Source: Phlyctochytrium arcticum (Eukaryota; Chytridiomycota; Chytridiomycetes; Chytridiales; Chytridiaceae). Taken from it: a DNA stretch of 64,000 nucleotides. The translations under genes and the position numbers were made by a program. Each line of letters starts with the position of its first letter. The stretch's first letter is position 1. Shown here in pieces: positions 1 through 9,071 of the stretch. Location: contig JAHLKI010000042.1 in NCBI GenBank assembly GCA_025602905.1, forward strand, positions 110,846 through 174,845. Reading direction: 5' to 3'. Under the pieces are notes generated by a model that did not search any database, had not been told where the DNA came from, and was given only the letters and a program-made list of their open reading frames with translations.

Positions 1-889
1 CCCCTCGGCAAGAAAAGCAAGTAAGTGCTGTTGCTGTTTCTGATGCCCAAGTTGTTTGCCTTGGAATGGGGTGGACCTTGCCTTGCGCAAGCAACCAAAG
101 TTTGCGAACAAAAACATCCCAAATAGGGTTAAAGTTGTGGTGTGAGTTACTAGTCGTGTGTGTTTTGACGACGACAACCTCGGCCTGGCACATGTCTGAG
201 CCACTGTTCCTTTTTCCCATCTCTCCGAGTCCGTCGCACATAAAAGTCTGAGAGCATCTCTCTCTCCCTTTGCCAGTCTCATGGGCCCATCACCTTCACC
301 CTTCTCATCACGCGTGCACCACAAGATGAATGAATATCTCGGAGGGTAACGGGCGGGAGCGAAAGAGTCCTTTTTTCGCATCTGCCCAAGAGTCCCTTTC
401 ATGATTGATACTCAAAGTTTACTCGGAGGATCGATTCGGATACAGCTGTAGCACTCGTCTGACCTCTCGTGTCTATATAGATGGATGCGCTGCATGAAAG
501 CATCTGCCCAAGAGATAAAGCCAACCCCCCGCCCCGCAAGATAACGCCACATGAAACCCCTGCGAGAGCAATCTTTGAATGAAATCTCTGTAGGCGGCAA
601 AGGAAAGACACTCGGGCAATCTGGGCGGACCCCAGTGCTGTGACTGGGCCGCCAGAGATAAGCCGCTTACGTTATACCCGGCCAACGGGCAGACGCGGGT
701 GTGCCAATTTCACGCGTTAGACAATCTTTTATCAGAGTGCGGTTTCGTTCGCTGGACTTGCATTGATGCATGGGCCGGGGGGGGATATAAATACAGAGGG
801 CTTCTGTCCCTCCCTCCCCCACCAACATCCAGCAACACCCCACCAGCAACACTCCAAAACACCACAACACCCAGAAAGAAGAAGAAAGG
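1..889. other. Intergenic region upstream of the ammonium transporter
   Basis: No convincing coding region is seen here; the open frames are short, overlapping and unlike proteins. The last 110 bases hold the promoter and leader of the transporter gene, with a TATA-like box at 786-793 and a C/A-rich leader running up to the start codon. Confidence 0.6.
786..793 (+). promoter_or_regulatory. TATA-like box for the ammonium transporter gene
   Basis: TATAAATA lies 97 bases upstream of the transporter ATG, after a run of G and before a pyrimidine-rich then CA-rich leader typical of fungal transcription start regions. This is a sequence match only. Confidence 0.5.
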
Positions 890-2431
890 ATGTCGCTGGT
901 CACAGTCAAAGACATCAACGGCCAGGATGTCCAAATCATTGGAACTGCCATCCTCGACACGGCAACCAACAGCGACCCAAACCACCCCTTCACGGAAATC
1001 GGCTATGCATCAACCGGCTTCCTCATCCTCTGCGTCGCCCTCGTCTTCTTCATGGGCCCCGGTCTCGGCTTCTTTTACTCGGGCATGACCCGCTCAAAAA
1101 ACGCCCTCTCGCTCATCATGGTCATCATGCTCTCCGTCGCAGTCATCTCCATCCAATGGATGCTCTTTGGCTTTTCCTTGGCCTTTTCCGAATCCGGTGG
1201 TTCCTTCATGGGCAACTTTAAGCATGCTGGACTCACAAACATTGGCGCCGCTGCCCTCCCCATGACGGCCGCCATGGTCCCCGGTGCCCTCTTTGTCTTG
1301 TACCAAATGCAATTTGCCACCATCACCGCCGCCATCATCTTTGGTTCCGTCGCCGAACGTATCCGCTTGGTCCCCGCCATGATTTTCATTCTCGTCTGGT
1401 CTACCCTCGTCTACGACCCCGCCGTCTACTGGACCTGGTCGGCCCGCGGCTGGATCAAATCCATGTCTTGCCTCGACACCATCACCTCGGATGCCCCTTG
1501 TGGAATCGGTGGTCTCGACTTTGCCGGCGGTGGCCCCGTTCACATTGCCTCTGGATTTGCCGGTCTCGCCTACTGCCTCATTCTCGGAAAACGCCGCAAG
1601 GCTCACGCATCAGAAGAATTCAAGGCCCACAACATGACCAACGTCTTTCTCGGAACCGGTATCCTCTGGTTTGGCTGGTTTGGATTCAACGGTGGCTCGG
1701 CCATTGGAGCTACCCCCCGGGCCGCCATGGCTTCCCTCGTCACCACCATTGCCGCATCTTCAGGAGCTCTCGCCTGGGTCGCCTGGGACTTTTTCAAGCA
1801 CCGCAAACTCTCGGGTCTCGGCTTTTGCTCGGGCGTCGTCGCTGGACTCGTTGGCATCACCCCCGCCGCCGGTTACGTTGCTCCCTGGGCTGCCGTCATT
1901 ATCGGCGCCGTCACCGCCGTCGCCTGCAACATGGCTGTCCAACTCAAGATGCGCCTCGGCTTTGACGACTCTCTCGATGCTTGGGGCGTCCACGGCGTCG
2001 GCGGTCTCGTCGGCGACTTGCTCACCGGTGTCTTTGCCCAGAAATGGATTGCGGGTCTCGACGGCGGTGCCATTGACGGCGGCTGGATCGACGGCAACTT
2101 TAAACAAGTCGGCTACCAACTCGCTGGATCCGTCACCATTGCCGCCTACTCTTTCACCCTCTCATGCCTCATCCTCATCATCATCAACAAAATCCCCGGC
2201 CTCCACCTCCGCCCCTCAGAAACAGACGAACTCCTCGGCAACGACCTGGGCGAAATGGGCGAAGTCGCCTATGAAATCGTCGCCTCCTTCCCCACATCCC
2301 ACTCCACTCTCCAAATCCACGAAAAAGTGACTCTCCCATCAAAAGAATCCCAAGTCGATATCAACGAACCCCCAAAACCCCGCCGGGACGCTTCCATGCC
2401 TACCGTTTACTCCTCTACCACCCCCGAGTAG
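890..2431 (+). CDS. Ammonium transporter (Amt/Mep/Rh family)
   Basis: A 513-aa plasma-membrane channel that moves ammonium into the cell, probably a nitrogen-scavenging Mep2-like permease. The family signature DFAGGGPVHIASGFAG is present near residues 211-226. Both pore histidines are there: His218 in GPVHIAS and His368 in WGVHGVGG. About eleven hydrophobic segments span residues 45-440, followed by a polar cytoplasmic tail ending near PRRDASMP, as in fungal Mep proteins. The gene has one exon and no frame breaks. The start follows a purine-rich context (GAAAGGATG), and no upstream in-frame ATG would extend the family homology. It is C-rich at third positions, unlike the mobile DNA that follows, so it appears to be a resident housekeeping gene. 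Length fits the family. Confidence 0.97.
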   Translation: MSLVTVKDINGQDVQIIGTAILDTATNSDPNHPFTEIGYASTGFLILCVALVFFMGPGLGFFYSGMTRSKNALSLIMVIMLSVAVISIQWMLFGFSLAFSESGGSFMGNFKHAGLTNIGAAALPMTAAMVPGALFVLYQMQFATITAAIIFGSVAERIRLVPAMIFILVWSTLVYDPAVYWTWSARGWIKSMSCLDTITSDAPCGIGGLDFAGGGPVHIASGFAGLAYCLILGKRRKAHASEEFKAHNMTNVFLGTGILWFGWFGFNGGSAIGATPRAAMASLVTTIAASSGALAWVAWDFFKHRKLSGLGFCSGVVAGLVGITPAAGYVAPWAAVIIGAVTAVACNMAVQLKMRLGFDDSLDAWGVHGVGGLVGDLLTGVFAQKWIAGLDGGAIDGGWIDGNFKQVGYQLAGSVTIAAYSFTLSCLILIIINKIPGLHLRPSETDELLGNDLGEMGEVAYEIVASFPTSHSTLQIHEKVTLPSKESQVDINEPPKPRRDASMPTVYSSTTPE

Positions 2432-2578
2432 TCTCTCCATCTCTCTTATATACCACCCACACTTTTCTCTTTTTACATACGTTTTTGTACACAATCCTGT
2501 AGATTTTTTTGTTTCGTTTTTGCTCTAAACTACAAGTTTTTTTTTAATCACACACTTTGGTCTTACTCTTTGAGCTCT

Positions 2579-2605
2579 TCACACACACACACACACACAC
2601 ACACA
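2579..2605. repeat. (CA)n microsatellite
   Basis: An uninterrupted run of about 13 CA dinucleotides in the 3' flank of the ammonium transporter gene. Confidence 0.9.
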
Positions 2606-2797
2606 TACAACAACACACACTTTAATACAAAACCAATACTCGCATTACTTTCTGCCTCACGTTTCGAGCCCTCCTTATTGCCAATATCATAAACAAATGT
2701 GTGGGGAAAAACCACTGCTTTCAGATCAATGTACGGGGTATATTCATTTGTAGAATGACTGTGGGACGCATCAGCTGCAACTAAACCGAAACTGTGC

Positions 2798-3429
2798 TTG
2801 ACAAAATCTGAAAGAAGCTTGCACCTGCAACGACAACTGGAAATGAGCGACCGCGTCTCGTCTTTCCAAGAAGTTGCAACCGAAGCTGACCGTCTGGATG
2901 TTATCGATTCAAGACATCGAAACAACAACAAGCAAGAGCGCTACGCAACCCCTTTGATTCATACTTTTACCCAGCCCACCGCTATCGACGACGGAGGCAT
3001 CCGCCCCATGGACTTGAATACTATTACCGGAACCCAAGCCCCTCGCCTTTCCAAACTAACCGACCAAGAGCGTGAAATCTTGCGAAAGAAAGGCGCTTGC
3101 TTCAGATGTCGACAAACCGGCCACATGTCCGGCCAATGCCCTCTGAGAAATCTACGTCAGGGAAACGCGGAATCGACATAGATGCACGTAGTCTCCCCGA
3201 CCCTATGGACGATCTCCAAGACTCACCCGCGACAACACTGGTATCACTCCCCGTTTTAACAACTTTGACTACTCGGACCCAGGACGACACACCCGATATT
3301 ATACCCACACGTAACCTCCCGTCTCCACTTCCCGTTCAACCCACGACAAATCAACCCGAAATTATACCTTATACACTGGACAAATTCAGTAGCGCGAAGC
3401 TCCAGGAGCCCAGTCTCGCGAGTTCGTGA
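2798..3429 (+). pseudogene. Retroelement gag remnant with CCHC zinc knuckle
   Basis: A 127-aa open frame ends with a zinc knuckle, CFRCRQTGHMSGQC (C-x2-C-x4-H-x4-C), preceded by a charged helical stretch, as in the C-terminal part of Ty3/gypsy Gag. A second frame (3097-3429) continues in another phase with a Pro/Thr-rich linker, which suggests a frame break at the Gag/Pol boundary or decay. No protease, reverse transcriptase or LTR is visible nearby. The open frame crosses the outer edge of the left inverted-repeat arm at 3406, so the duplication break falls inside this remnant. It is judged a dead fragment; the exact retroelement family is not certain. Confidence 0.6.
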
Positions 3430-3607
3430 CTGGATTCGTTTTCACTCATCTAGACGATAGACGTTGCGCATGCAGAAAGCGTCAACCAGTATGCTTCAAA
3501 GTCTGAAGGGCGGACTGTGGGAGATCAAGAGAAACGGCGTTCTTTCATCGAGGTGAGTACTGAAAGCCCGCTTTACATGAAGGACGTTCATTGGGGTCTC
3601 TATATGT

Positions 3608-3945
3608 TTTGGTCCCTGCTTGAGAAGTTTTTGACTTCGAAGGAGTAAACCGGGCAGGACGACGGCCTTGGCCGCCGAGCCTGTTCGTGGCAAGGTTCGC
3701 TGAAATAGGGAACACTTGTCCGCCGAGCGCAGTGCTGAGCTTATCGCCGCTGTCGCTGTATCTCGGTCATATAGACACCTTCGCCCTCGTATTGGTCCCT
3801 GCCGATCTCGTCGGCAAACCGGGCAGGACGACAGCTGTGACTGCCGAGCCTGTTCGTGGCAAGATTCGCTGAAACAGGGAATACTCGTCCGCCGAGCGCA
3901 GTGCTGAGCTTAGTGCCATTGTCGCTGTATCTCGGTTATACGATG
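3608..3945. repeat. Two-copy tandem repeat, unit about 169 bp
   Basis: The segment beginning CCGGGCAGGACGAC recurs at 3650 and 3819. The two units diverge by scattered substitutions but share the blocks GCCGAGCCTGTTCGTGGCA and CCGAGCGCAGTGCTGAGC. It is GC-rich, lies immediately upstream of the SKP1-like gene and is mirrored in the right arm, so it may be a promoter-proximal array. No real protein is apparent. Confidence 0.8.
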
Positions 3946-3955
3946 GCAAATTGGG

Positions 3956-4750
3956 ATGCCATGTCTGCAGGAGATTTTCCGTTTGGCTGATTTAATGCAG
4001 TGGCAGACAAGCAGGTCGTTAACCTTTTCGTTTTCTCTTCTTCTTTTTTCATGCCGAAATGCATTCCTCTTTCGATCATGCCGCTGTTATACGTACTACA
4101 TGTTTGGAGGTACCATTCTTTCCATCAATGGAACAAACCGCGTATCGGGCATGAAGGCAGGGCCAGGAGAGTTCTATACGGTGGACCTCAACACATTCAC
4201 CAATCCCCAAATAGCTCTGGGTCTCCTCTGTCACACGAAATTCTGGCTGTTCCTCCAACCCGAACGCAGGAGAGCATATGGCGAGGTGTTGACGGTCGAG
4301 AAAGCTGTTGCCATACGGTCAACACTGCTTCGAAACTTACTGGAAGACATCGGTGATATGGAGGACGAGCAGCATTCAATTCCGCTAACTAATGTGAACG
4401 CTTCGGTGCTGCGAAAAGTCATCACATATTGCGACCAATACAAAGGAGCCCCACTAGATTCATCATCAGCCGAGCCCGATTCCAGTCCCGGCAAGTTTTC
4501 TGACCTCCCAGATTGGGATCGCGAGTTTGTCTCTATTCCTCAAGAAGAGATCTTTGCGCTGATATTAGCAGCCAGCTATCTTGATATCAAAGATCTGTTA
4601 GACTTGGGCTGTTTCAAAGTAGCGAGTATGATAGAAGGGAAAAGTGTCGAACAGATACGAACCATGTTCAACATTCAGAACGTTTTCACCCCGGAGGAAG
4701 AAGAAACCATAAGAAAGGAGAATGAATGGGTGACAGATACAACTTTGTAG
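3956..4750 (+). CDS. SKP1-like ubiquitin-ligase adaptor, left-arm copy
   Basis: The last ~155 residues match the SKP1 family: a BTB/POZ-like N-terminal part (GEVLTVEKAVAIRS, then IPLTNVNASVLRKVITYC), then the dimerisation and F-box-binding helices (DWDREFVSIPQEEIFALILA, ASYLDIKDLLDLGC), and the C-terminal FNIQNVFTPEEEETIRKENE. SKP1 links cullin-1 to F-box substrate receptors in SCF ligases. About 105 residues precede the SKP1 core and include a hydrophobic stretch (residues ~20-35), which is not normal for SKP1. The true start may therefore be further in, with an intron ending at AACGCAG just before the core at ~4270. The copy at 58953-59747 is the same length with one amino-acid difference (Asn/Asp). 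No frame breaks are seen. Whether it is a host gene copy or a virus-derived relative cannot be settled here. Confidence 0.85.
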   Translation: MPCLQEIFRLADLMQWQTSRSLTFSFSLLLFSCRNAFLFRSCRCYTYYMFGGTILSINGTNRVSGMKAGPGEFYTVDLNTFTNPQIALGLLCHTKFWLFLQPERRRAYGEVLTVEKAVAIRSTLLRNLLEDIGDMEDEQHSIPLTNVNASVLRKVITYCDQYKGAPLDSSSAEPDSSPGKFSDLPDWDREFVSIPQEEIFALILAASYLDIKDLLDLGCFKVASMIEGKSVEQIRTMFNIQNVFTPEEEETIRKENEWVTDTTL

Positions 4751-4992
4751 ACTTGCAAACATAGTAGGTCCTTGAGACAGTACAAACATAGATGTGTATC
4801 TCTATCTCCTTCTTTGGTTCCTTGAGAGTAATGCTGTTATCGATAACAAGTTGTCACTACTGAGGTACACAGTACAACTCTGTGGCATCAGGATTCCAAA
4901 TCGGAGCTGTTTGATTTTTTTTTGTATACTTGTATGTTAAGTAGAGTTAGAGTTTCACAAGGTAATAAATTCGCATTGATGGTACAATCTAG

Positions 4993-5447
4993 GTGCAAGA
5001 AAGGTCAGGAACGTGTTGGAAGCCAAGGCATGCAACTCAGGATATGAACGATACCACGGATCGTGCCGGAAACGTTGTGGTGCTGGTCGAGCCCGTTCGT
5101 TCAAGACCGGTTTCTGTCGCAACTTCCCTCAGTGTACTACTAAATCCGGACATCGTCGCAGTCGAGTTTCTTGGCGGTGTCGCAAGTTTACTCCGAAGCC
5201 CTCTCCCCCGAAAGGATCCATTGGAGGTACACGAAATCAAGATACAGGACGATGCCAAGGATTTAAGATTGTGAGCCACACGCCATCCGCTGTCGTAGGC
5301 CAACCCGGATATTCTTTGAGGCCGCGGAAACGCTCTAGCGGATCTCGCAGTCTCAGACGATCCAAGGCCCATTCCAAGTCGCGGTCTAGCGGTTCTCACA
5401 GTCGCAGACGGTCCAAGTCAGGGTCTTGTCGCCAATCCAAGCATTAG
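4993..5447 (+). CDS. Cys-rich, Arg/Ser-repeat protein, left-arm copy (partial)
   Basis: No clean ATG is present; the frame is open from about 5013 to the stop at 5447, and a CTAG acceptor at 4989-4992 suggests an upstream exon. The N-terminal half repeats a C-x2-G-x2-R-x(5-7)-C pattern (CNSGYERYHGSC, then CGAGRARSFKTGFC, then a partial TRNQDTGRC). This resembles the two-cysteine adaptor motif (2C_adapt) common in giant-virus proteins. The C-terminal ~50 residues are an RS-rich basic tail with SGSRSLRRSK-type repeats, suggesting nucleic-acid binding. It lies ~250 bp downstream of the SKP1-like gene on the same strand. The right-arm copy has single-base indels that break this frame. The family call is tentative. 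Confidence 0.5.
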
Positions 5448-5691
5448 ATGAGTTTATCGATAATAGCTTTCCTTAATTCGCAAGGAGGAACAGCTTGTTT
5501 AAACCTAATGCAATACATACAACTACAAATACAGATACAACTGCAACTATGATTGAAGCAATCAGTCACGAACCGTCTACTTTACAAGATACAACCTGTA
5601 ACCGACTCATCACTCGTCACGATGTCGAAGACATTCTGAATAAGCTGGGTCCCATCTGATCCTTCGCACTCCGCTAACTATCAGTAAACCA

Positions 5692-5848
5692 TTACATTGA
5701 CTCAATAGCTAGTAAACAGTGCTGGTTGATATTATTGTAATCTCGTTGCGACAATTTGTCCCTATATTCCGCCCGTATCATATCTTCAATTTTTGTTTTT
5801 ACCAACTCTTTAAATTGTTTCTCATGTTCTGAGATCCATTCGTGATCC
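5692..5848 (-). pseudogene. 3' end of an unidentified gene cut by a MULE
   Basis: On the minus strand a charged, helical C-terminus (EHEKQFKELAKTKIEDMIRA... ending AIESM, stop at 5692-5694) runs back to 5848, where the MULE begins. The frame can be continued on the other side of the MULE from 8604 upward (ending MHKDH), which is consistent with insertion into one open frame. The same C-terminus occurs in the right arm at 57701-57838, where it is truncated at the arm border. No family is recognised. Confidence 0.5.
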
Positions 5849-5927
5849 GGCCGTGACTAGGAATCGTACAGTCGGGCTAGAAATCGTACAGTCGCACAGC
5901 CACCTGAAATATCGACTGTCTCTGCGT
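5849..5927 (+). repeat. MULE 1 left TIR
   Basis: This is the exact reverse complement of 8517-8595 over 79 bp. It includes a direct repeat of ATCGTACAGTCG, possibly a transposase-binding pair. Confidence 0.95.
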
Positions 5928-6049
5928 CAGACTCGCGTGGAAATAATCGCAACGCGCGAACCGGCACACACAGATATATATATAAAAGAAACATCCTACG
6001 AAACGAAAATAAGAACACTACAGAACTACGAACACTACAATGATACTAG

Positions 6050-8326
6050 CTACTCGCTCATCGCCAAGTCCATGAGTATACTCACATCCTCGTTAATTGA
6101 ATCGTCTAGACCACCAGCGCTAAGGTCACTCATGCCATTAACATCAACAAAGTCGTCCACATTACCAGCAGCACCACTACCAGTAGGCGTCACAGCAGGT
6201 AAACCACAGGCAGCCCTAATGCGCGCAGCCTCCCTCACGCGAGCTACTTCGCATCGCTTTGCATTGTGGTCTATAGATCCACACGCGCTACATTTGGGCT
6301 TCGCCCTGGTAGCTGCCTTGGCCGTTGCGGCACGCTCCTGCTGCTCTCTAGCTACATGCGCCGACAACGTAGGATCCGCACGGGTTGAGGTGTCTGTTCG
6401 TTGGCGTTTGGAAGCGTGATGCTGGGCCATAGTGTCGGCACGCTTGTTCCGTACCGGGACCAAGACGGATCCGCTGATGATTCCAACCTGGGTGAGTTGT
6501 TGCAGGGCACGCTGCCGTTGGGATGCCGTTTGCAAGGTATCAAACCGCTTTCGTACAGCAGCCAGCTCAATTTCTAGTCGCTCATAGGGATCCATTGTCG
6601 CATCGAATGGACAGTATGGATCAATATTGGTATCGCTAGGATAATATCGCCAAGCCGGATGGATGGCTGACAGTGGGATCGTCAGGTTGTACTCGTAGCG
6701 AATTTGGTCGGCGCAAGGTAAACCCATTGTGACGGCGTACTGGTGATTGCACTGTTGCAGAGGACCCTCCGTGCGAGCTTGGATAATACTGTCATAGAGG
6801 TGGTCATTGAAAGTAACGCGCGAGACATGTTCCCGAATCTGATGGGTCTCATTCAAGATTTCGCGCATCTTCGTACTCAAACGGTCTTTTTCGACGTCGA
6901 ATGCGTTCTGGATGTCGGTGAGCTGCTTGTCAATAAAGGTATCCATAGCGGCAAATATGGTCATAAAGTCGCCGACCCCATTGTGAAGCCAGTCTTTAAG
7001 GCAGCGATGCGACCCTTCAACTCGGGATGTAGCCCTAATTCCCAGCGTTAGAACCTGACTTGTCCAAAACTTCACAAACCGCTTATGATGGACGAGCCAT
7101 GTATCCTCTAGATACATGCGTATCATTGGGAAATCGTCATCAAGTTCGTCCCAAAGTGCTTGAACAGCGGCCGCATAGTCCTCAAGGGTTGCAGCATAGA
7201 CGACTGAGTTCCAAAGTGTGATAATACTTTGCTTGCTTTCGTCCGTAACATCAGGGTATTTGCGCACGAGCTGGGCGCCGACGTTCTCCACAATATGAAA
7301 GATACAAAGCAGGACACTAATTCCTGATAAGAAAGTAAATAACCCAGCACAAATAAGCCTCGTTTAAGCTGAAAAGATACCTGGAAAGATCGACTCCAAG
7401 GCATTCATCAAAGCAGGGGCACAATCCACAAACGCAGTTTTGATTCCGCGGCTGCCTGCCAAAAGACCAGCTATATTGTTCAACGCCCAAGTGTAATCCT
7501 CCGCAGTTTCGCCTCGCAAAAACGCGTAACCTACGGTAAAAGACTTTCCAGTGCCGTCCACACCAAGGATGTTGAAAAGCGGCATCTGCCACTTGTTGGT
7601 TTTGTATGTACAATCTAAGATCAGTACGTCCGGGTATTGTTGCAATTTAGCGATGCTCTTTTCATGCGCAAAAAATAAGTGCGTTAGAGCACCATCATCG
7701 CTGGTTTGGTAGCTAACCGTATATTTGGACTCAGGTTGATTCAGCCCGTCCAACAAGCACTCTATGGCAGATCTGCCCTTTGCTGCTTCCATTTGCTCCA
7801 GGGTGCGAAAGTTGCGGATATCCTTGTCAATGACTGGTTGATTCGGAAAGGTCCTGCGGAATGACAGAACAAGCTCTTTCACCGTTGTTCTGGCATGCTG
7901 CCTCAGATAATCCTTGTGCTCATCATTGAATTGCCGATATGCGGCAAATGCAACGGTTGCGGAATTCCCGTGGTTGTGCTCATTGGAGGATTGGTGCAGG
8001 TACCACTTATTCTTGGGACCCTTTAACCCTCTCTTGTCCTGCGCGACATACTGCTGGAATTTGCACCCGCATCGCAGGCTTCCCCGGTTGCGCTTCTTCT
8101 GATCCTCTGAGTCTACGGTGGCTTCCTGCTTCTCGCGGACAGATCCCCAACGAGAGCAACGAAGATAGAACTTCTCGTTGTTGCTAGTTCTTGTGAGTGC
8201 AATTCCATTTGCTTTGGCTTTAGCCTTGGAATACTCGAGAAGCTCGTCAAGAGAATTGAAAGCAATCGCATTAGCTGCCGCACCAGTTTCTGCAGTCGCA
8301 GAATCTGTGGACGGTCCAGCGATCAT
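6050..8326 (-). CDS. MULE transposase (FAR1-type) with CCHC knuckle
   Basis: Two exons (8326-7381 and 7323-6050) are joined by a 57-bp intron at 7324-7380 with GT/AG ends, giving about 739 aa. The N-terminus has a FAR1/WRKY-GCM-like zinc domain (FYLRCSRWGS... CGCKFQ ... NEHNHG). The MULE catalytic core follows, with aspartates in LDCTYKTNKW and FVDCAPALM, then FHIVENV and the final ALWDELDDDFP / W..H..F region. The C-terminus has a zinc knuckle, CSACGSIDHNAKRC. The splice was chosen because it restores the usual ALESIFPG to LCIFHIVENV transition. No stops or frame shifts are seen. It cuts and pastes the surrounding element. Confidence 0.93.
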
Positions 8327-8516
8327 GGTGAGCTACAACAAACGGAAGGAAACCCATCCTGTTTAATGCGTCGCCATCGGCGGAAAGACGTAAACTGGGG
8401 TTCTTACTTTTAGTGATGCGTTTGGAAAGTGTGTATGTGCAGGTAGATCCTCACGAGGGCGCTGTGCGTCGAGAATCTAGAGATCTCGAGCTGGATCTGG
8501 AGCGGAGATTCAAGCA

Positions 8517-8595
8517 ACGCAGAGACAGTCGATATTTCAGGTGGCTGTGCGACTGTACGATTTCTAGCCCGACTGTACGATTCCTAGTCACGGCC
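8517..8595 (-). repeat. MULE 1 right TIR
   Basis: Perfect 79-bp inverted copy of 5849-5927, followed directly by the 9-bp target duplication at 8596-8604. Confidence 0.95.
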
Positions 8596-8960
8596 TTGTG
8601 ATCCTTATGCATTACGTAAACACATGTATTAGTAACTCCGCTAGGGAGGAGAGACCTGGGGGGTCTTCCTGTTTTTTCAATTGAGGTTGTGACGCGAGTG
8701 ACAGTGGCATAGTCATCAGAGACAGCTCTGTGACGGCTGAACTGGAAACCCCGCTGGTTCGCGTTGAGCCCGCCGCTCGGTTCTTCCCCCATAGGACCGA
8801 CGCGGCGGATCAGATCCAGGCTGCCAAACTCCGACAAAAAGTCGAAGTTCAAACTGACCGTGTTAAACTCAAACCTTACCCATTCGCACATTCCCACACA
8901 TACACATACACACATACTACTACCAAATAAATTGACGTCGTCTCCACACCACCCACCCAT
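8596..8960 (-). pseudogene. Upstream part of the open frame split by MULE 1
   Basis: A minus-strand frame (start near 8960) runs into the MULE TIR and is in phase with the fragment at 5692-5848. Its N-terminal residues include a CVCVCV stretch encoded by a CA-rich repeat, so the true start is doubtful. No domain is recognised. The only support is continuity across the target-site duplication. Confidence 0.3.
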
Positions 8961-9048
8961 AGTCCGTGTCCATTCGTAGGCTTTGCCTCAGCTGCTTCTT
9001 TGCAAGGTTTGAACGCATTTTACCAGACCGCCTTCAGAAGCTAAACTT

Positions 9049-9063
9049 CTCTCTCTCTCTCTC
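9049..9063. repeat. (CT)n tract before the Crypton gene
   Basis: CTCTCTCTCTCTCTC lies 9 bases before the recombinase start codon. Pyrimidine tracts of this kind are common at fungal transcription starts, so it may be part of the promoter or leader. Confidence 0.6.
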
Positions 9064-9071
9064 GTCAAAGA

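Larger units (their letters stand above)
3406..5829 (+). repeat. Left arm of a 2.4-2.6 kb inverted duplication
   Basis: This arm reads almost base for base as the reverse complement of 57701-60296. The outer edge is at GAGCCCAGTCTCGCG and the inner edge at TCTCATGTTC. The arm carries a two-copy 169-bp tandem repeat, a SKP1-like gene, a Cys/Arg/Ser-rich gene and the end of an unidentified gene. No target duplication is seen at the outer borders, so it looks like a segmental duplication rather than transposon ends. The arms differ by a few single-base changes, and by three against one copies of an ~85-bp repeat in the right arm. Confidence 0.93.
5849..8595 (-). mobile_element. MULE DNA transposon 1, complete
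   Basis: The element is 2,747 bp with perfect 79-bp TIRs (5849-5927 and 8517-8595) beginning GGCCGTGACTAGG. It is flanked by 9-bp direct repeats differing at one base: TCGTGATCC at 5840-5848 and TTGTGATCC at 8596-8604. Nine-base duplications and TIRs of this size are characteristic of Mutator-like elements. It carries one transposase gene, on the minus strand, with an intact frame, so it could be autonomous. Confidence 0.94.

Noticed and set aside
763..1221. A 152-aa frame overlapping the start of the ammonium transporter
   Set aside because: It is a shadow in another frame of the transporter's leader and first exon; it is His/Arg/Pro-rich because of codon bias.
8596..8960. A real cysteine-rich secreted protein (CVCVCV)
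   Set aside because: The Cys/Val run is encoded by a CA-type simple repeat; only the part near the MULE border has any support.
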